Assembly: GCF_900142885.1 (NCBI RefSeq)
Contig: NZ_FRCL01000018.1
Span: forward strand, 1 to 54,001
From: Flavobacterium xinjiangense
Lineage (GTDB): Bacteria; Bacteroidota; Bacteroidia; Flavobacteriales; Flavobacteriaceae
Direction: 5' to 3'
Length of the DNA: 54,001 bases
Position 1 is the first letter of the stretch. Each line of letters begins with the position of its first letter. Made by a program: the position numbers and the translations under genes. Positions 1 through 7,702 of the stretch are shown in pieces. The notes beneath the pieces are model-generated. The model ran no database searches. It saw only the letters and a list, made by a program, of their open reading frames with translations, and was not told the DNA's origin.

Positions 1-1
1 A

Positions 2-316
2 CCTAACAACACTAATCTGACCTTACACTCAGATCAAGGCTGGCAATATCAAATGAAACAATACCAATACTTGTTAAAAGAAAAAGGAATTAAACAAAGT
101 ATGTCTAGAAAAGGGAACTGTTTAGATAATGCCATTATTGAAAACTTCTTTGGAATACTAAAATCAGAACTGTTTTACATACAAAAATTTGCAAGTTTAG
201 AAGAACTAAAGCGGGAAATTAAAAAATATATAAACTATTACAATAGCATAAGAATTAAATCAAATTTAAACAAAATGAGCCCGATACAATATCGAGCTCA
301 TTATTATCAAAATTAA
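2..316 (+). CDS. IS3-family (IS150-like) transposase OrfB, C-terminal part
   Basis: This is the last part of a DDE integrase-type transposase. The frame is open back to base 2, so the gene starts outside the window and the ATG at 53 is internal. An HSDQG motif carries the second catalytic Asp, and the final Glu lies in IENFFG with exactly 35 residues between them, the classic D(35)E spacing of IS3 and retroviral integrases. The motif around KGNCLDNA is typical of the IS150 group. The last residues (YYNSIRI...MSPIQYR) match the usual IS3 C-terminus, so this end looks intact. The protein would cut and join the ends of its own element. Whether the full element is functional cannot be seen from here. 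Confidence 0.9.
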   Translation, partial: PNNTNLTLHSDQGWQYQMKQYQYLLKEKGIKQSMSRKGNCLDNAIIENFFGILKSELFYIQKFASLEELKREIKKYINYYNSIRIKSNLNKMSPIQYRAHYYQN

Positions 317-325
317 TTATAAATT

Positions 326-350
326 TGTCCAAACTTTTGGGTTCAGTCTA
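326..350 (+). repeat. Probable right inverted repeat of the IS150-like element
   Basis: Just after the transposase stop lies a stretch containing GTCCAAAC and GGGTTCAGT. Read from the outside inwards it gives TAGACTGAACCC followed by GTTTGGACA. This resembles IS150-type ends, which start near TGTACTG, have a C-run, and then GTTGGAC. The outer boundary is placed at about 350 by that resemblance. The left end and target duplication are outside the window, so the exact edge is uncertain. Confidence 0.55.
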
Positions 351-369
351 TATCTTGATAGGTTTTTTT

Positions 370-1131
370 TTAAATAATTTTTTTGATAACTCTAAGTTTG
401 TGGGTATGCTTATTTGTTTCAGAATTAAATATTCCCAGATGATCTAATCGGTCAATTCGAACTTTTCCGCTTGCATGAATAATATAATTGTCATCCATAA
501 TTATCCCTACATGGATTATGTTGCCTTCCTCATTGTCAAAAAAAGCCAAATCGCCAGGTTCACTTTCCTCGATAAAACTTAAAGCTTCTCCTTGTGTTGA
601 TTGCTGTGAAGCATCTCGTAGTAATTTGTAACCATTCAGTTTATAAACCATTTGAGTAAGCCCAGAACAATCAATACCAAAAGGAGTTTTTCCTCCCCAA
701 AGGTATGGTGCATTCAAATACATGAAAGCAGTAGAGATTAAGTTTTCTTTATTCTTTTCTCCACTTGTTTTTGTTCCTTCAAAGTCAAAACCTGATGTAT
801 TTATCTCATAATGATTTATAAAAGACAAGGAAGAACCCAAAGGAATTGGCATCAATAAATTGGATGGACCAGTTATATATTCTATTAAATCTGCATTTAG
901 AATGATAGCTTCAGTCGATAACTGATTGTAACTTGATTCAGAAATTATTTGGAACTGCTTAGAATCTACCCAGCCTTCATAACCATCATATTGCATTTTG
1001 ATAAGGGACCACTGCTTTTGTTGTTCCAAAATTTCAAAATGTTCACCAAATAAAACTTGTGAAACGATTTCGCTTTTATCACTGGCTTCAAACCGAAGAG
1101 GTATCATTGCTAGGTTACAAATTCCAAACAT
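370..1131 (-). CDS. SH3-domain NlpC/P60 family cysteine peptidase (C40)
   Basis: A 253-residue peptidoglycan peptidase, expected to cut peptide stems such as the gamma-D-Glu-diamino acid bond. Residues about 10-75 form a bacterial SH3-like wall-binding domain and about 130-250 the NlpC/P60 domain. The catalytic Cys is C155 in DCSGL, the His is H207 in IIHVGI, and a third polar residue is probably H219 (IHASG). No signal peptide is visible at this start, so it may act in the cytoplasm on recycled muropeptides, as proposed for other signal-less C40 enzymes. It lies downstream of the thiolase gene on the same strand, separated by a 71-bp repeat-bearing gap, and its 3' end faces the IS end. Confidence 0.85.
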   Translation of the reverse strand: MFGICNLAMIPLRFEASDKSEIVSQVLFGEHFEILEQQKQWSLIKMQYDGYEGWVDSKQFQIISESSYNQLSTEAIILNADLIEYITGPSNLLMPIPLGSSLSFINHYEINTSGFDFEGTKTSGEKNKENLISTAFMYLNAPYLWGGKTPFGIDCSGLTQMVYKLNGYKLLRDASQQSTQGEALSFIEESEPGDLAFFDNEEGNIIHVGIIMDDNYIIHASGKVRIDRLDHLGIFNSETNKHTHKLRVIKKII

Positions 1132-1159
1132 TTAGGTTAATTTATGAGTGAAGAAATGC

Positions 1160-1203
1160 GAGTTATAAGTTGTAAAACTCATAACTCACAATTCATAATT
1201 ATT
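1160..1203. repeat. Heptad repeat forming an inverted repeat
   Basis: Four consecutive 7-bp units (AACTCAT, AACTCAC, AATTCAT, AATTATT) run from 1176 to 1203. They are preceded at 1160-1173 by two units in the opposite orientation (GAGTTAT, AAGTTGT). The two arms can pair as an imperfect hairpin (GAGTTATAAGTT against AACTCATAACTC, one mismatch). The repeat reaches the last base of the thiolase stop region. It could end thiolase transcription without a strong T-run, or simply be a degenerate intergenic repeat. Confidence 0.5.
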
Positions 1204-2381
1204 TAGGCTCTTTCGATAACAATTGCTGAAGCTCCACCGCCACCGTTGCAAATTGCAGCTGCACCAATTTTACCGTTGTTTTGTTCCAAAACATTCAATA
1301 ATGTTACGATGATTCTGGCGCCAGAGCATCCTAATGGATGACCTAGGGATACAGCACCACCATTTACATTTACTTTAGTGTCTTCTAATCCTAGAATTTT
1401 GGCATTAGCCAATCCAACTACAGCAAATGCTTCGTTAAATTCAAAATAATCTACATCGCTTATGGCTAATCCTGCTTTCTCTAAAGCTTTAGGAATCGCT
1501 TTTGATGGACTTGTTGTAAACCATTTAGGTTCTTGCGCAGCATCAGCATAACTTCTTATGTAAGCTAATGGTTTTAATCCTAATGAAATTGCTTTTTCTT
1601 CGCTCATCAAAACGATTGCAGCGGCACCATCATTTATTGTAGATGAATTAGCGGCAGTTACCGTACCATCTTTTGTAAATGCGGGGTTCAATGTTGGGAT
1701 TTTATCTAATTTTACGTTTGTAAATTCTTCGTCTTTAGAAACAATTATTGGATCACCTTTTCTTTGCGGAACTTGAACTGAAACGACCTCATTGTCAAAT
1801 TTCCCGTCTTTCCATGCACTTGCGCTACGCTCGTACGATTGAATTGCGAAGTTATCTTGTTCTTCTCTAGTAAATTTATATTCAGATGCACATAAGTCAG
1901 CACATACGCCCATAGCGTTGTTATCGTAGGCATCAGACAATCCATCTCTTTGCATTCCGTCAATCATGGTTGTTGGACCAAATTTTGTTCCATTTCTCAA
2001 ATGCATATAGTGCGGAATTATACTCATATTTTCCATACCACCGGCAACAACAATTTCGGCATCACCGCACATAATTGCTTGTGCGCCTAACATTACTGAT
2101 TTCATTCCTGAAGCACACACTTTATTTATAGTTGTGCAAGCTACAGTATTTGGTAAACCAGCAAATAAAGCCGCTTGACGAGCAGGAGCTTGTCCTACGC
2201 CAGCCTGAACAACATTACCCATAAACACTTCATCAACTAAATTTGGATCTAAATTAATTTTATCCAAAGCTCCTTTTATAGCAACCGCCCCTAATCTTGG
2301 TGCAGGGACTGCAGATAATCCTCCCATAAAACTTCCGATAGGTGTTCTAACGGCAGACACAATAACAACTCTTTTGTTCAT
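1203..2381 (-). CDS. Acetyl-CoA C-acetyltransferase (thiolase)
   Basis: A 392-residue biosynthetic-type thiolase that reversibly condenses two acetyl-CoA to acetoacetyl-CoA; it could also act in the last step of fatty-acid beta-oxidation. Catalytic residues fall at the canonical positions: nucleophile C89 in NKVCASG, H348 in SLGHPLG, and C378 in CNGGGGA. The motif NEAFA in the substrate-binding region is also present. The length equals that of typical homotetrameric thiolases of the AtoB/PhaA type. It has its own likely promoter upstream. No beta-oxidation or PHB partner genes are adjacent, so the physiological direction is not decided by context. Confidence 0.93.
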   Translation of the reverse strand: MNKRVVIVSAVRTPIGSFMGGLSAVPAPRLGAVAIKGALDKINLDPNLVDEVFMGNVVQAGVGQAPARQAALFAGLPNTVACTTINKVCASGMKSVMLGAQAIMCGDAEIVVAGGMENMSIIPHYMHLRNGTKFGPTTMIDGMQRDGLSDAYDNNAMGVCADLCASEYKFTREEQDNFAIQSYERSASAWKDGKFDNEVVSVQVPQRKGDPIIVSKDEEFTNVKLDKIPTLNPAFTKDGTVTAANSSTINDGAAAIVLMSEEKAISLGLKPLAYIRSYADAAQEPKWFTTSPSKAIPKALEKAGLAISDVDYFEFNEAFAVVGLANAKILGLEDTKVNVNGGAVSLGHPLGCSGARIIVTLLNVLEQNNGKIGAAAICNGGGGASAIVIERA

Positions 2382-2407
2382 GATATATATAATGTTAGTT
2401 TATGTAG

Positions 2408-2437
2408 CAAATTTAATCTTTTTTATAGAATTTCATA
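2408..2437 (-). promoter_or_regulatory. Probable promoter of the thiolase gene
   Basis: On the minus strand an exact TAnnTTTG element (TAAATTTG, 2408-2415) lies 26 bp upstream of the thiolase ATG. An imperfect -33 element (TATG, 2434-2437) sits 18 bp further upstream. The -7 match is perfect, while the -33 match and spacing are only approximate. Confidence 0.5.
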
Positions 2438-2545
2438 TTTTGATTGCATCTTAATATATTTTTAATATTTATTGAACTGTATATGTTTGATTGTGAAGTG
2501 TTTTTATAAAAAGGGCAAAAAATATTAAAAAAAAGGGTTCAAATA

Positions 2546-2577
2546 CTTGTGAGTAACGTAAAGATGTCTTAAATTTG
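2546..2577 (+). promoter_or_regulatory. Promoter of the tRNA operon
   Basis: A textbook Bacteroidota promoter: CTTG at 2546-2549, a 20-bp spacer, and TAAATTTG at 2570-2577. This puts the transcription start near 2583, about 28 bp before the first tRNA. The sequence just after the -7 box (CAACCGC) is GC-rich compared with its surroundings. Confidence 0.8.
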
Positions 2578-2610
2578 CAACCGCAAAACAGGACACGTTT
2601 CCTTGAGTTT

Positions 2611-2694
2611 GGAGGGGTGCCAGAGTGGTAATGGAGCAGTTTGCTAAACTGTCATCGAGTAATCGGTGCCAGGGTTCGAGTCCCTGTCCCTCCG
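2611..2694 (+). tRNA. tRNA-Ser(GCT)
   Basis: An 84-nt class II tRNA with a long variable arm. The acceptor GGAGGGG pairs with TCCCTCC (one G-U) and the discriminator is G. The anticodon loop TTGCTAA gives anticodon GCT, reading AGC and AGU serine codons. The T-arm is CAGGG-TTCGAGT-CCCTG. The CCA end is not encoded. It is first in a three-tRNA transcript. Confidence 0.96.
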
Positions 2695-2711
2695 CTTTAT
2701 ATTTTGTTTTT

Positions 2712-2786
2712 CGGGGTGTAGCGTAGCTCGGTTATCGCGCCTGCTTTGGGAGCAGGAGGCCGCAGGTTCGAATCCTGCCACCCCGA
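2712..2786 (+). tRNA. tRNA-Pro(TGG)
   Basis: A 75-nt tRNA whose acceptor CGGGGTG pairs perfectly with CACCCCG, with discriminator A. The loop TTTGGGA between CTGC and GCAG gives anticodon TGG, reading proline codons. The T-loop TTCGAAT is canonical. It lies 17 bp after tRNA-Ser. Confidence 0.96.
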
Positions 2787-2809
2787 CTAGTTTTTTTTAC
2801 ATGAGCAAT

Positions 2810-2883
<74 letters not shown>

Positions 2884-2884
2884 C

Positions 2885-2918
2885 AAAAACCGATACTTTA
2901 ATTAGTATCGGTTTTTTT
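2885..2918 (+). terminator. Rho-independent terminator of the tRNA operon
   Basis: An inverted repeat with stem CCGATACT / AGTATCGG, extended by A-T pairs, is followed by a run of seven T. It begins one base after the tRNA-Arg discriminator and gives the operon a clean end. Confidence 0.9.
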
Positions 2919-2977
2919 GTTTTTATATCTGATGTAAAGCCCTAATTTATCTTATTTTTATAAAAAAATAATATTTT

Positions 2978-3634
2978 ATGACTTCCTACTTAAAATCTGG
3001 TATTCTTTTTTGTTTTCTTGTGGGGATGGTTTCCTGTAAATCACAAGTTGCAAGTACTAAAATAAAAGAAGAAAATACGTCTATTAGTGATACTACCTTA
3101 GTGAATTTAAAAGACTATAGTCAAGATTTTGTGTATGACATGAAATACGCGACAACTGATAATTTCTTAAAAGCAAAAGTATATAATTGTGCAGAATGTT
3201 TTCTTCGCTTAAAAACGGTGAAAGCATTGATTGAAGTGAATACTGCATTCAAGAAAAAGGGCTATAAAATCAAAATTTTTGATTGTTACCGCCCTTTGGA
3301 TATTCAAAAAAAAATGTGGAAGATTGTTTCTAACCCGGAATATGTTGCAAATCCCGCCAAAGGTTCCATTCATAATAGAGGAGGAGCAGTCGACATAACT
3401 TTGGTTTCTATTGATGGAAAAGAACTAGATATGGGAACTCCTTTTGATTTTTTCGGCAAAGAAGCAGGGCACAATTTCACTGACTTATCCCAAGAAGTGA
3501 AGGCAAATAGAATGTTGTTAAAGGAAGAAATGACAAATGCCAATTTTAATTCATTCGATTCTGAATGGTGGCACTATAACTTGAAATCAGGGTTGAATGA
3601 TAAAATTTCAAATGTTAAATGGAACTGTGATTGA
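2978..3634 (+). CDS. D-alanyl-D-alanine dipeptidase, VanX/DdpX type (M15D), lipoprotein
   Basis: A 218-residue zinc dipeptidase that hydrolyses D-Ala-D-Ala. The N-terminus is a lipoprotein signal with lipobox ending at C20 (GMVSC), so the enzyme should be anchored in the envelope. Zinc-binding and catalytic motifs are in place: R105 in CYRPL, H132 and D139 in SIHNRGGAVD, and E196 and H199 in EWWHY. Without VanA/VanH genes nearby it is unlikely to be a vancomycin-resistance system. A role in salvaging D-Ala-D-Ala released from peptidoglycan is more likely. It is a single gene on the plus strand whose stop directly abuts the convergent gene at 3635. Confidence 0.88.
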   Translation: MTSYLKSGILFCFLVGMVSCKSQVASTKIKEENTSISDTTLVNLKDYSQDFVYDMKYATTDNFLKAKVYNCAECFLRLKTVKALIEVNTAFKKKGYKIKIFDCYRPLDIQKKMWKIVSNPEYVANPAKGSIHNRGGAVDITLVSIDGKELDMGTPFDFFGKEAGHNFTDLSQEVKANRMLLKEEMTNANFNSFDSEWWHYNLKSGLNDKISNVKWNCD

Positions 3635-4201
3635 TTATTCGATACACGGGATGGTATTGATAAAGAATTTTTCAGGTTGGTAAACCTGATTGTTCAACTC
3701 AGAAGTAAATTCTTTTTTGACCACATAATCTTCAGTATCGGTTAAATATTTAATTCTCATCAACGATACAGGTGAATTTTTTAATTCTTCAAAACTATCT
3801 TTCAGAAACATAAAACTGCCTGTAATTACTCGATTGTCAAAATTTTTGTCATCCCGAATCAAAGAGCCACAATTTTCTTCATCGATATGAATTAAAGTGA
3901 TTATTTTTCCATTGTTTAACTGTAAAAATAATTTCGAATTTTTATCAAAACAATTTGCTTTCAAGAATCCTTTGCTTTTTTGAAGCATTTGAACATTCAA
4001 GGTAGGTAAACCATCTGTTAAAGCTATTGAAAAAAATATATAGTTTGTATTACCGGCAAAATTTTGCTCCGAAATAATATATTCTTTTGTCGATTTATAA
4101 GTACCTAGAGAATCGGTAACATCTATGTTGAACTCACATGGTTTTTGAGCAAATGAAGTAAAGCTTATAAGTAATAAAGTAAGTGCAATCAGTTGTTTCA
4201 T
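3635..4201 (-). CDS. Hypothetical exported protein
   Basis: Function not recognised. The 188-residue product starts with a Sec signal peptide (MKQLIALTLLLISFTSFAQ, cleavage near residue 19). The start at 4201 is chosen because it opens directly on this signal and lies two bases after the upstream methyltransferase stop; an ATG at 4222 would add seven residues and overlap that gene. The rest looks like a compact beta-rich secreted protein with several Cys (near CEFNID, NCFDK, ENCGS, PCIE) that could pair. It is probably co-transcribed with the methyltransferase and the permease upstream. Confidence 0.7.
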   Translation of the reverse strand: MKQLIALTLLLISFTSFAQKPCEFNIDVTDSLGTYKSTKEYIISEQNFAGNTNYIFFSIALTDGLPTLNVQMLQKSKGFLKANCFDKNSKLFLQLNNGKIITLIHIDEENCGSLIRDDKNFDNRVITGSFMFLKDSFEELKNSPVSLMRIKYLTDTEDYVVKKEFTSELNNQVYQPEKFFINTIPCIE

Positions 4202-4203
4202 TT

Positions 4204-5385
4204 TTATTTTATTTTGTTGCAAATTAAAACAATTTTGCGATTATTTTCATCAGTTGTAAAAAAACAAAAAACATTTCCTCCGTCTTTTATTCTCCATTTT
4301 TTTCGAATACTTTCCACTGCATCAGGAAAATTTCTAATCGTTATATTGGCTTGTTTGTTTTCTAAATGTGTTTTTATCTCTGTTTTATTGTATGGTATTG
4401 TATTTACAATTTCAAAAATTCTTCCTGGGAAATCTATTAATTCTTCTGAGGTATATAAGTGAGAAAACTTATGAAGTTTGTTAAGCTTAAAATAAGTACT
4501 TACTTCGTCAAAGCCTCCTGATTTCATAATGGCGCTATTGGGCTCATACAGATATTTTTGAGGTAAACAAAAATGGGGTAATTTTGATTCTTCGTTTAAT
4601 ACAAAATCAAATGTTTCTAATTTTTCCCTAACGATATTTACCGTTTTGATCGTAATTGCTCCATTATATTCTTTGTGTAATTCCCACAGCAGTTCTTTTA
4701 CTTCGTTTTCTAAAGCAACAATATGAATAGTTTTTACATTTTTAAGTTCTAATAAACCTGCTGAAATATCGAGTAACGGCGCTGTTTTTATTAAAATTGA
4801 ATCCGAGTTTTTAAAATAGAAGTCTATATTTTCGGGAACATTTGGTAAGCAATCCTTTAGCATAAAAACTTTGCCTTTGGCATCATTCCTTCTGGAAGGA
4901 TCAATATAAATCCAATTCCATTTTTTGTTTAATGATGTTAAAGTTGCTAAGCTGTCTCCTGAATAACAAGTGATATTCTTTGCTTCCAATTGTTCAAAAT
5001 TGTGTTTTACCAAATTTGATAAATCTGGATTAATTTCGCAATGGGCAACTGCTTTTATTTTTTTTGAAAAATAAAAATCATCTACACCAAAACCTCCAGT
5101 CAAATCGATTAAACTAGCCCCGGAAACAATAGTAGATTTGTACAAAGCTGTTTTTTCGGAAGAAGTTTGTTCAATAGAAATTTTAGCTGGATAAATAATA
5201 TTTTTTGTCGAAAACCAAGTTGGGAGTTTGTCTTTACTTTTTGTTTTGGCTTCTATTTGATTCAAAATAGAAATCCATTCTACTTCTGGAAAAGGATTCT
5301 TCTGCAATGCTAATTTTGAAATAGAGATTCCAATATTTTTTTTTATAAATTCTTGAATTTCAGAATTTAGAATATTTACATTCAA
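4204..5385 (-). CDS. Class I SAM-dependent methyltransferase, THUMP-like
   Basis: A 393-residue protein with a Rossmann methyltransferase core. Motif I, which binds S-adenosylmethionine, is DLTGGFG at 94-100; an acidic residue follows in HCEINP (about 116-120); and the motif IV-like segment is IDPSRRND at 161-168. The C-terminal third resembles the THUMP-like domain seen in this Bacteroidota family. The DPSRR motif and THUMP-like part suggest an RNA substrate, but the target base is unknown. It is followed by a small exported protein gene and preceded two bases away by an AI-2E family permease. Confidence 0.75.
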   Translation of the reverse strand: MNVNILNSEIQEFIKKNIGISISKLALQKNPFPEVEWISILNQIEAKTKSKDKLPTWFSTKNIIYPAKISIEQTSSEKTALYKSTIVSGASLIDLTGGFGVDDFYFSKKIKAVAHCEINPDLSNLVKHNFEQLEAKNITCYSGDSLATLTSLNKKWNWIYIDPSRRNDAKGKVFMLKDCLPNVPENIDFYFKNSDSILIKTAPLLDISAGLLELKNVKTIHIVALENEVKELLWELHKEYNGAITIKTVNIVREKLETFDFVLNEESKLPHFCLPQKYLYEPNSAIMKSGGFDEVSTYFKLNKLHKFSHLYTSEELIDFPGRIFEIVNTIPYNKTEIKTHLENKQANITIRNFPDAVESIRKKWRIKDGGNVFCFFTTDENNRKIVLICNKIK

Positions 5386-5387
5386 AA

Positions 5388-6479
5388 TTAAATATTTTTA
5401 GTTAACAGCTGAATTATTTTATTCTCTGGAAAAAATTCTTTGCCTATTACTTTTAGTATGGTATAAAGTGGAACCGCTACAATCATTCCTAAAATGCCAA
5501 AAAGAAAGCCTGCCATTAATATCACAAGGAATATTTCTAGCGGATGAGAACTTACACTTTTTGAAAAAATAATGGGCTGCGATACATTATTGTCAATAAT
5601 TTGAACTATCCAAAAACCTAACAGAACATACAATGTAGTGGGTAGAATTTCAGATTGAAAATCACTTCCTAAATTACTAATCATAGTAAGAATCGCTGCT
5701 AAAATAGAGGCTATTAATGGTCCAATATAAGGTATGATATTTAATACGGCACATAAAAATGCAATGACAATCGAGTTTGGAATCCCAAAAATGAGTAAAA
5801 CAATAATATACGACAGGAAAACGATAAATAATTGAATTAATAAACCGATGAAATAGCGTGACAATAGGTGATTTATTTTTTCTAAAGAATTCAAAATCTG
5901 GTCCTCGTGGCTATCTGGTATTATTTTTTTTGCTCCTAAAATGAATAATAATCGATCTTTCAAAAAGAAAAAAGTAATAAATAAAACGGAGGCCAATCCC
6001 ATTCCGAAACTACTGATTGTGCCAAAGATTACATTTAAAAAATTAGGGATAAGATTAAAATTTATTTTGGAGGTAATATCCGCTTCTTTTAAAATTCTTG
6101 AGGAATCAATCTGGTGGCTTTCTAGGAAAATGGAAATTTGATTGATTAATTGAATAATGCTTTTTTCAATCTCTGCAGTATTTAAAAGAGATAAATTCTG
6201 ACCTTGAGATAATATCAAAGGTATAAACATCATAACAAACCCAGCTATGATAAGAATGAATAGGAGCAAAGTTGTAATTGTTGCGAATGTATGATTGAAT
6301 TTAAGTCTTCTTTTAAAAAAATCTAAAATGGGATTCCCTATTAATGTAAGAATTAATGCAATGATAAGGTAAATCAGCACCGATTGAATTTGATATAGAA
6401 AATAAAGAAACAGAGCAACTGAAACCAGTACGATTACTGCTCTCAATATTCCATTGGCTATAATTTTTGATGTGATCAT
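5388..6479 (-). CDS. AI-2E family transporter (PerM-like permease)
   Basis: A 363-residue inner-membrane protein of the UPF0118/AI-2E exporter family. Hydrophobic segments occur near residues 12-48, 60-88, 148-175 and 210-345, with a soluble region at about 90-145, matching the usual eight-helix plan. The conserved segment around LNIIPYIGPLIA is present. Members export diverse small solutes; the substrate here cannot be read from sequence. It overlaps no neighbour and is first in a minus-strand run with the methyltransferase. A second paralogue lies at 42880-44109. Confidence 0.85.
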   Translation of the reverse strand: MITSKIIANGILRAVIVLVSVALFLYFLYQIQSVLIYLIIALILTLIGNPILDFFKRRLKFNHTFATITTLLLFILIIAGFVMMFIPLILSQGQNLSLLNTAEIEKSIIQLINQISIFLESHQIDSSRILKEADITSKINFNLIPNFLNVIFGTISSFGMGLASVLFITFFFLKDRLLFILGAKKIIPDSHEDQILNSLEKINHLLSRYFIGLLIQLFIVFLSYIIVLLIFGIPNSIVIAFLCAVLNIIPYIGPLIASILAAILTMISNLGSDFQSEILPTTLYVLLGFWIVQIIDNNVSQPIIFSKSVSSHPLEIFLVILMAGFLFGILGMIVAVPLYTILKVIGKEFFPENKIIQLLTKNI

Positions 6480-6503
6480 TTATACTTTTTAGGATATAAA
6501 GAT

Positions 6504-6534
6504 AAAAAAACTCGCTAACAAGTAGCGAGTTTTA
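6504..6534 (-). terminator. Terminator of M43 gene copy 1 (repeat copy A)
   Basis: The stem ACTCGCTA / TAGCGAGT with a short loop is followed on the minus strand by a T-run. The same hairpin, identical in stem and loop, recurs at 7652 and 9106, each just after a metalloprotease gene. Confidence 0.85.
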
Positions 6535-6553
6535 AAATGTAAAATCTTAAAAA

Positions 6554-7504
6554 TTATATTCCAAAAGCTGATCTTACACCACCCGAAACAAATAAAGCAG
6601 ACATTCTTGCTTTTTGACCAGTAGTAAACATGTACATTCCTCTGTCGTCAGTGTAATCCATATAATTCATTGTCATTTCATTGTGAGCTGGTAAACAGGC
6701 GCTTACGTATGGATACGTTGGTGCACCAAAATTTGCAGTTTTGTGAACCGGAGTGTCAGAAACTAAGTCGTTCCCACATGAAGCATCACCCCAAATATGT
6801 CTAAGGTTCATCCAGTGGCCTATTTCGTGAGATGCAGTTCTACCTAGATTATACGGAGCACTTGCCGCGCTTGATAAACCAAAGTAGAAAGAATCGATAA
6901 CAACTCCATCAGTTGCTAAAGAACCTCCGGGAAATTGTGCATATCCTAAAATCCCACCTCCTATAGTACACGCCCACATGTTTAAAGTTGTGGTTGGAGA
7001 AGTAGGATCTAATCCTCCTCTTTTTGAATTTTTCATGGCATCTCTGGTCCCCCACGAAGTTTTAGTAGTTGATTTTCTATTAATCTTAACTAATTCAAAA
7101 GTGATACCAACATTTGCAGCTACACCAGCAAACTCAGCAGGAGTGTTACTGAAATCAGGGTTTGTTGCAGTAAAGTCTTTGTTTAGGACATCAATTTGCG
7201 ATTGTATTTGTGCATCAGAGATATTTTCGGCGGGTGTTCTGTATAACACATTAACAACTACTGGAATTACTAATTTTGTATAGACTAGACGGTTAGCTAA
7301 GATTGATTTTTTTGTAAAAGCTTCTATTTCATTCATTCTTAAAGCCAAAGTTGGGTCAGCTTTTAATTGTTCAGCTAAAACGTCTTGTGAAGCACATGTT
7401 CGTTGTACAATAGCTTTTGTGGTAGAGGAATTTAAATCTGTTTGGTCATTTTGACAAGAAAATAACATCAAAAATGCCGTTGTAGTTAAAATAATTTTTT
7501 TCAT
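6554..7504 (-). CDS. M43-family zinc metalloprotease lipoprotein (copy 1 of 3)
   Basis: A 316-residue pappalysin/cytophagalysin-like protease. The signal peptide ends in a lipobox with C17 (LMLFSC), so it is probably a surface or periplasmic lipoprotein. A propeptide-like region (about 18-75) precedes the catalytic domain. The zinc motif is HEIGHWMNLRH with ligands H226, H230, H236 and catalytic E227, followed by D240; the Met-turn is NYMDY at 280-284. Cys at 243 and 270 probably pair, as in ulilysin. The residue usually Gly in HExxHxxGxxH is Asn here. It is closest to copy 2; its upstream region differs from that of copies 2 and 3. Substrate unknown. Confidence 0.88.
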   Translation of the reverse strand: MKKIILTTTAFLMLFSCQNDQTDLNSSTTKAIVQRTCASQDVLAEQLKADPTLALRMNEIEAFTKKSILANRLVYTKLVIPVVVNVLYRTPAENISDAQIQSQIDVLNKDFTATNPDFSNTPAEFAGVAANVGITFELVKINRKSTTKTSWGTRDAMKNSKRGGLDPTSPTTTLNMWACTIGGGILGYAQFPGGSLATDGVVIDSFYFGLSSAASAPYNLGRTASHEIGHWMNLRHIWGDASCGNDLVSDTPVHKTANFGAPTYPYVSACLPAHNEMTMNYMDYTDDRGMYMFTTGQKARMSALFVSGGVRSAFGI

Positions 7505-7605
7505 AATAATAGTTTTTAAGATTATAAATCACTGTTTGTCAAAATAATAGCAATAAATTTACGATTATTATTTGTTAAAATTGGATTTATAAGCTTGAAA
7601 TTATG

Positions 7606-7616
7606 TTGTACTACAA
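7606..7616. repeat. TTGTACTACAA motif upstream of M43 copy 1
   Basis: This near-palindromic 11-mer lies about 100 bp upstream of the copy 1 start. The identical 11-mer occurs at 10283-10293, upstream of copy 3. The 8-mer core TACTACAA occurs again at 10369 and, on the other strand, at 9050. Function unproven. Confidence 0.35.
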
Positions 7617-7651
7617 TCATGTTGGGAAGATTAATCACTAAATGTTAAGTC

Positions 7652-7684
7652 AAAAAAAAACTCGCTAACAAGTAGCGAGTTTTA
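7652..7684 (-). terminator. Terminator of M43 gene copy 2 (repeat copy B)
   Basis: Same stem and loop as the hairpin at 6504 (ACTCGCTA ... TAGCGAGT) with a nine-base T-run on the minus strand. It lies 19 bp downstream of the copy 2 stop. Confidence 0.88.
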
Positions 7685-7702
7685 ATTCTAAAATCTAAAA
7701 AA

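Noticed and set aside
2978..3634. A vancomycin-resistance gene (vanX)
   Set aside because: The enzyme family fits, but no vanA/vanH/vanS-type genes are adjacent, and related dipeptidases occur widely in Bacteroidota without resistance.
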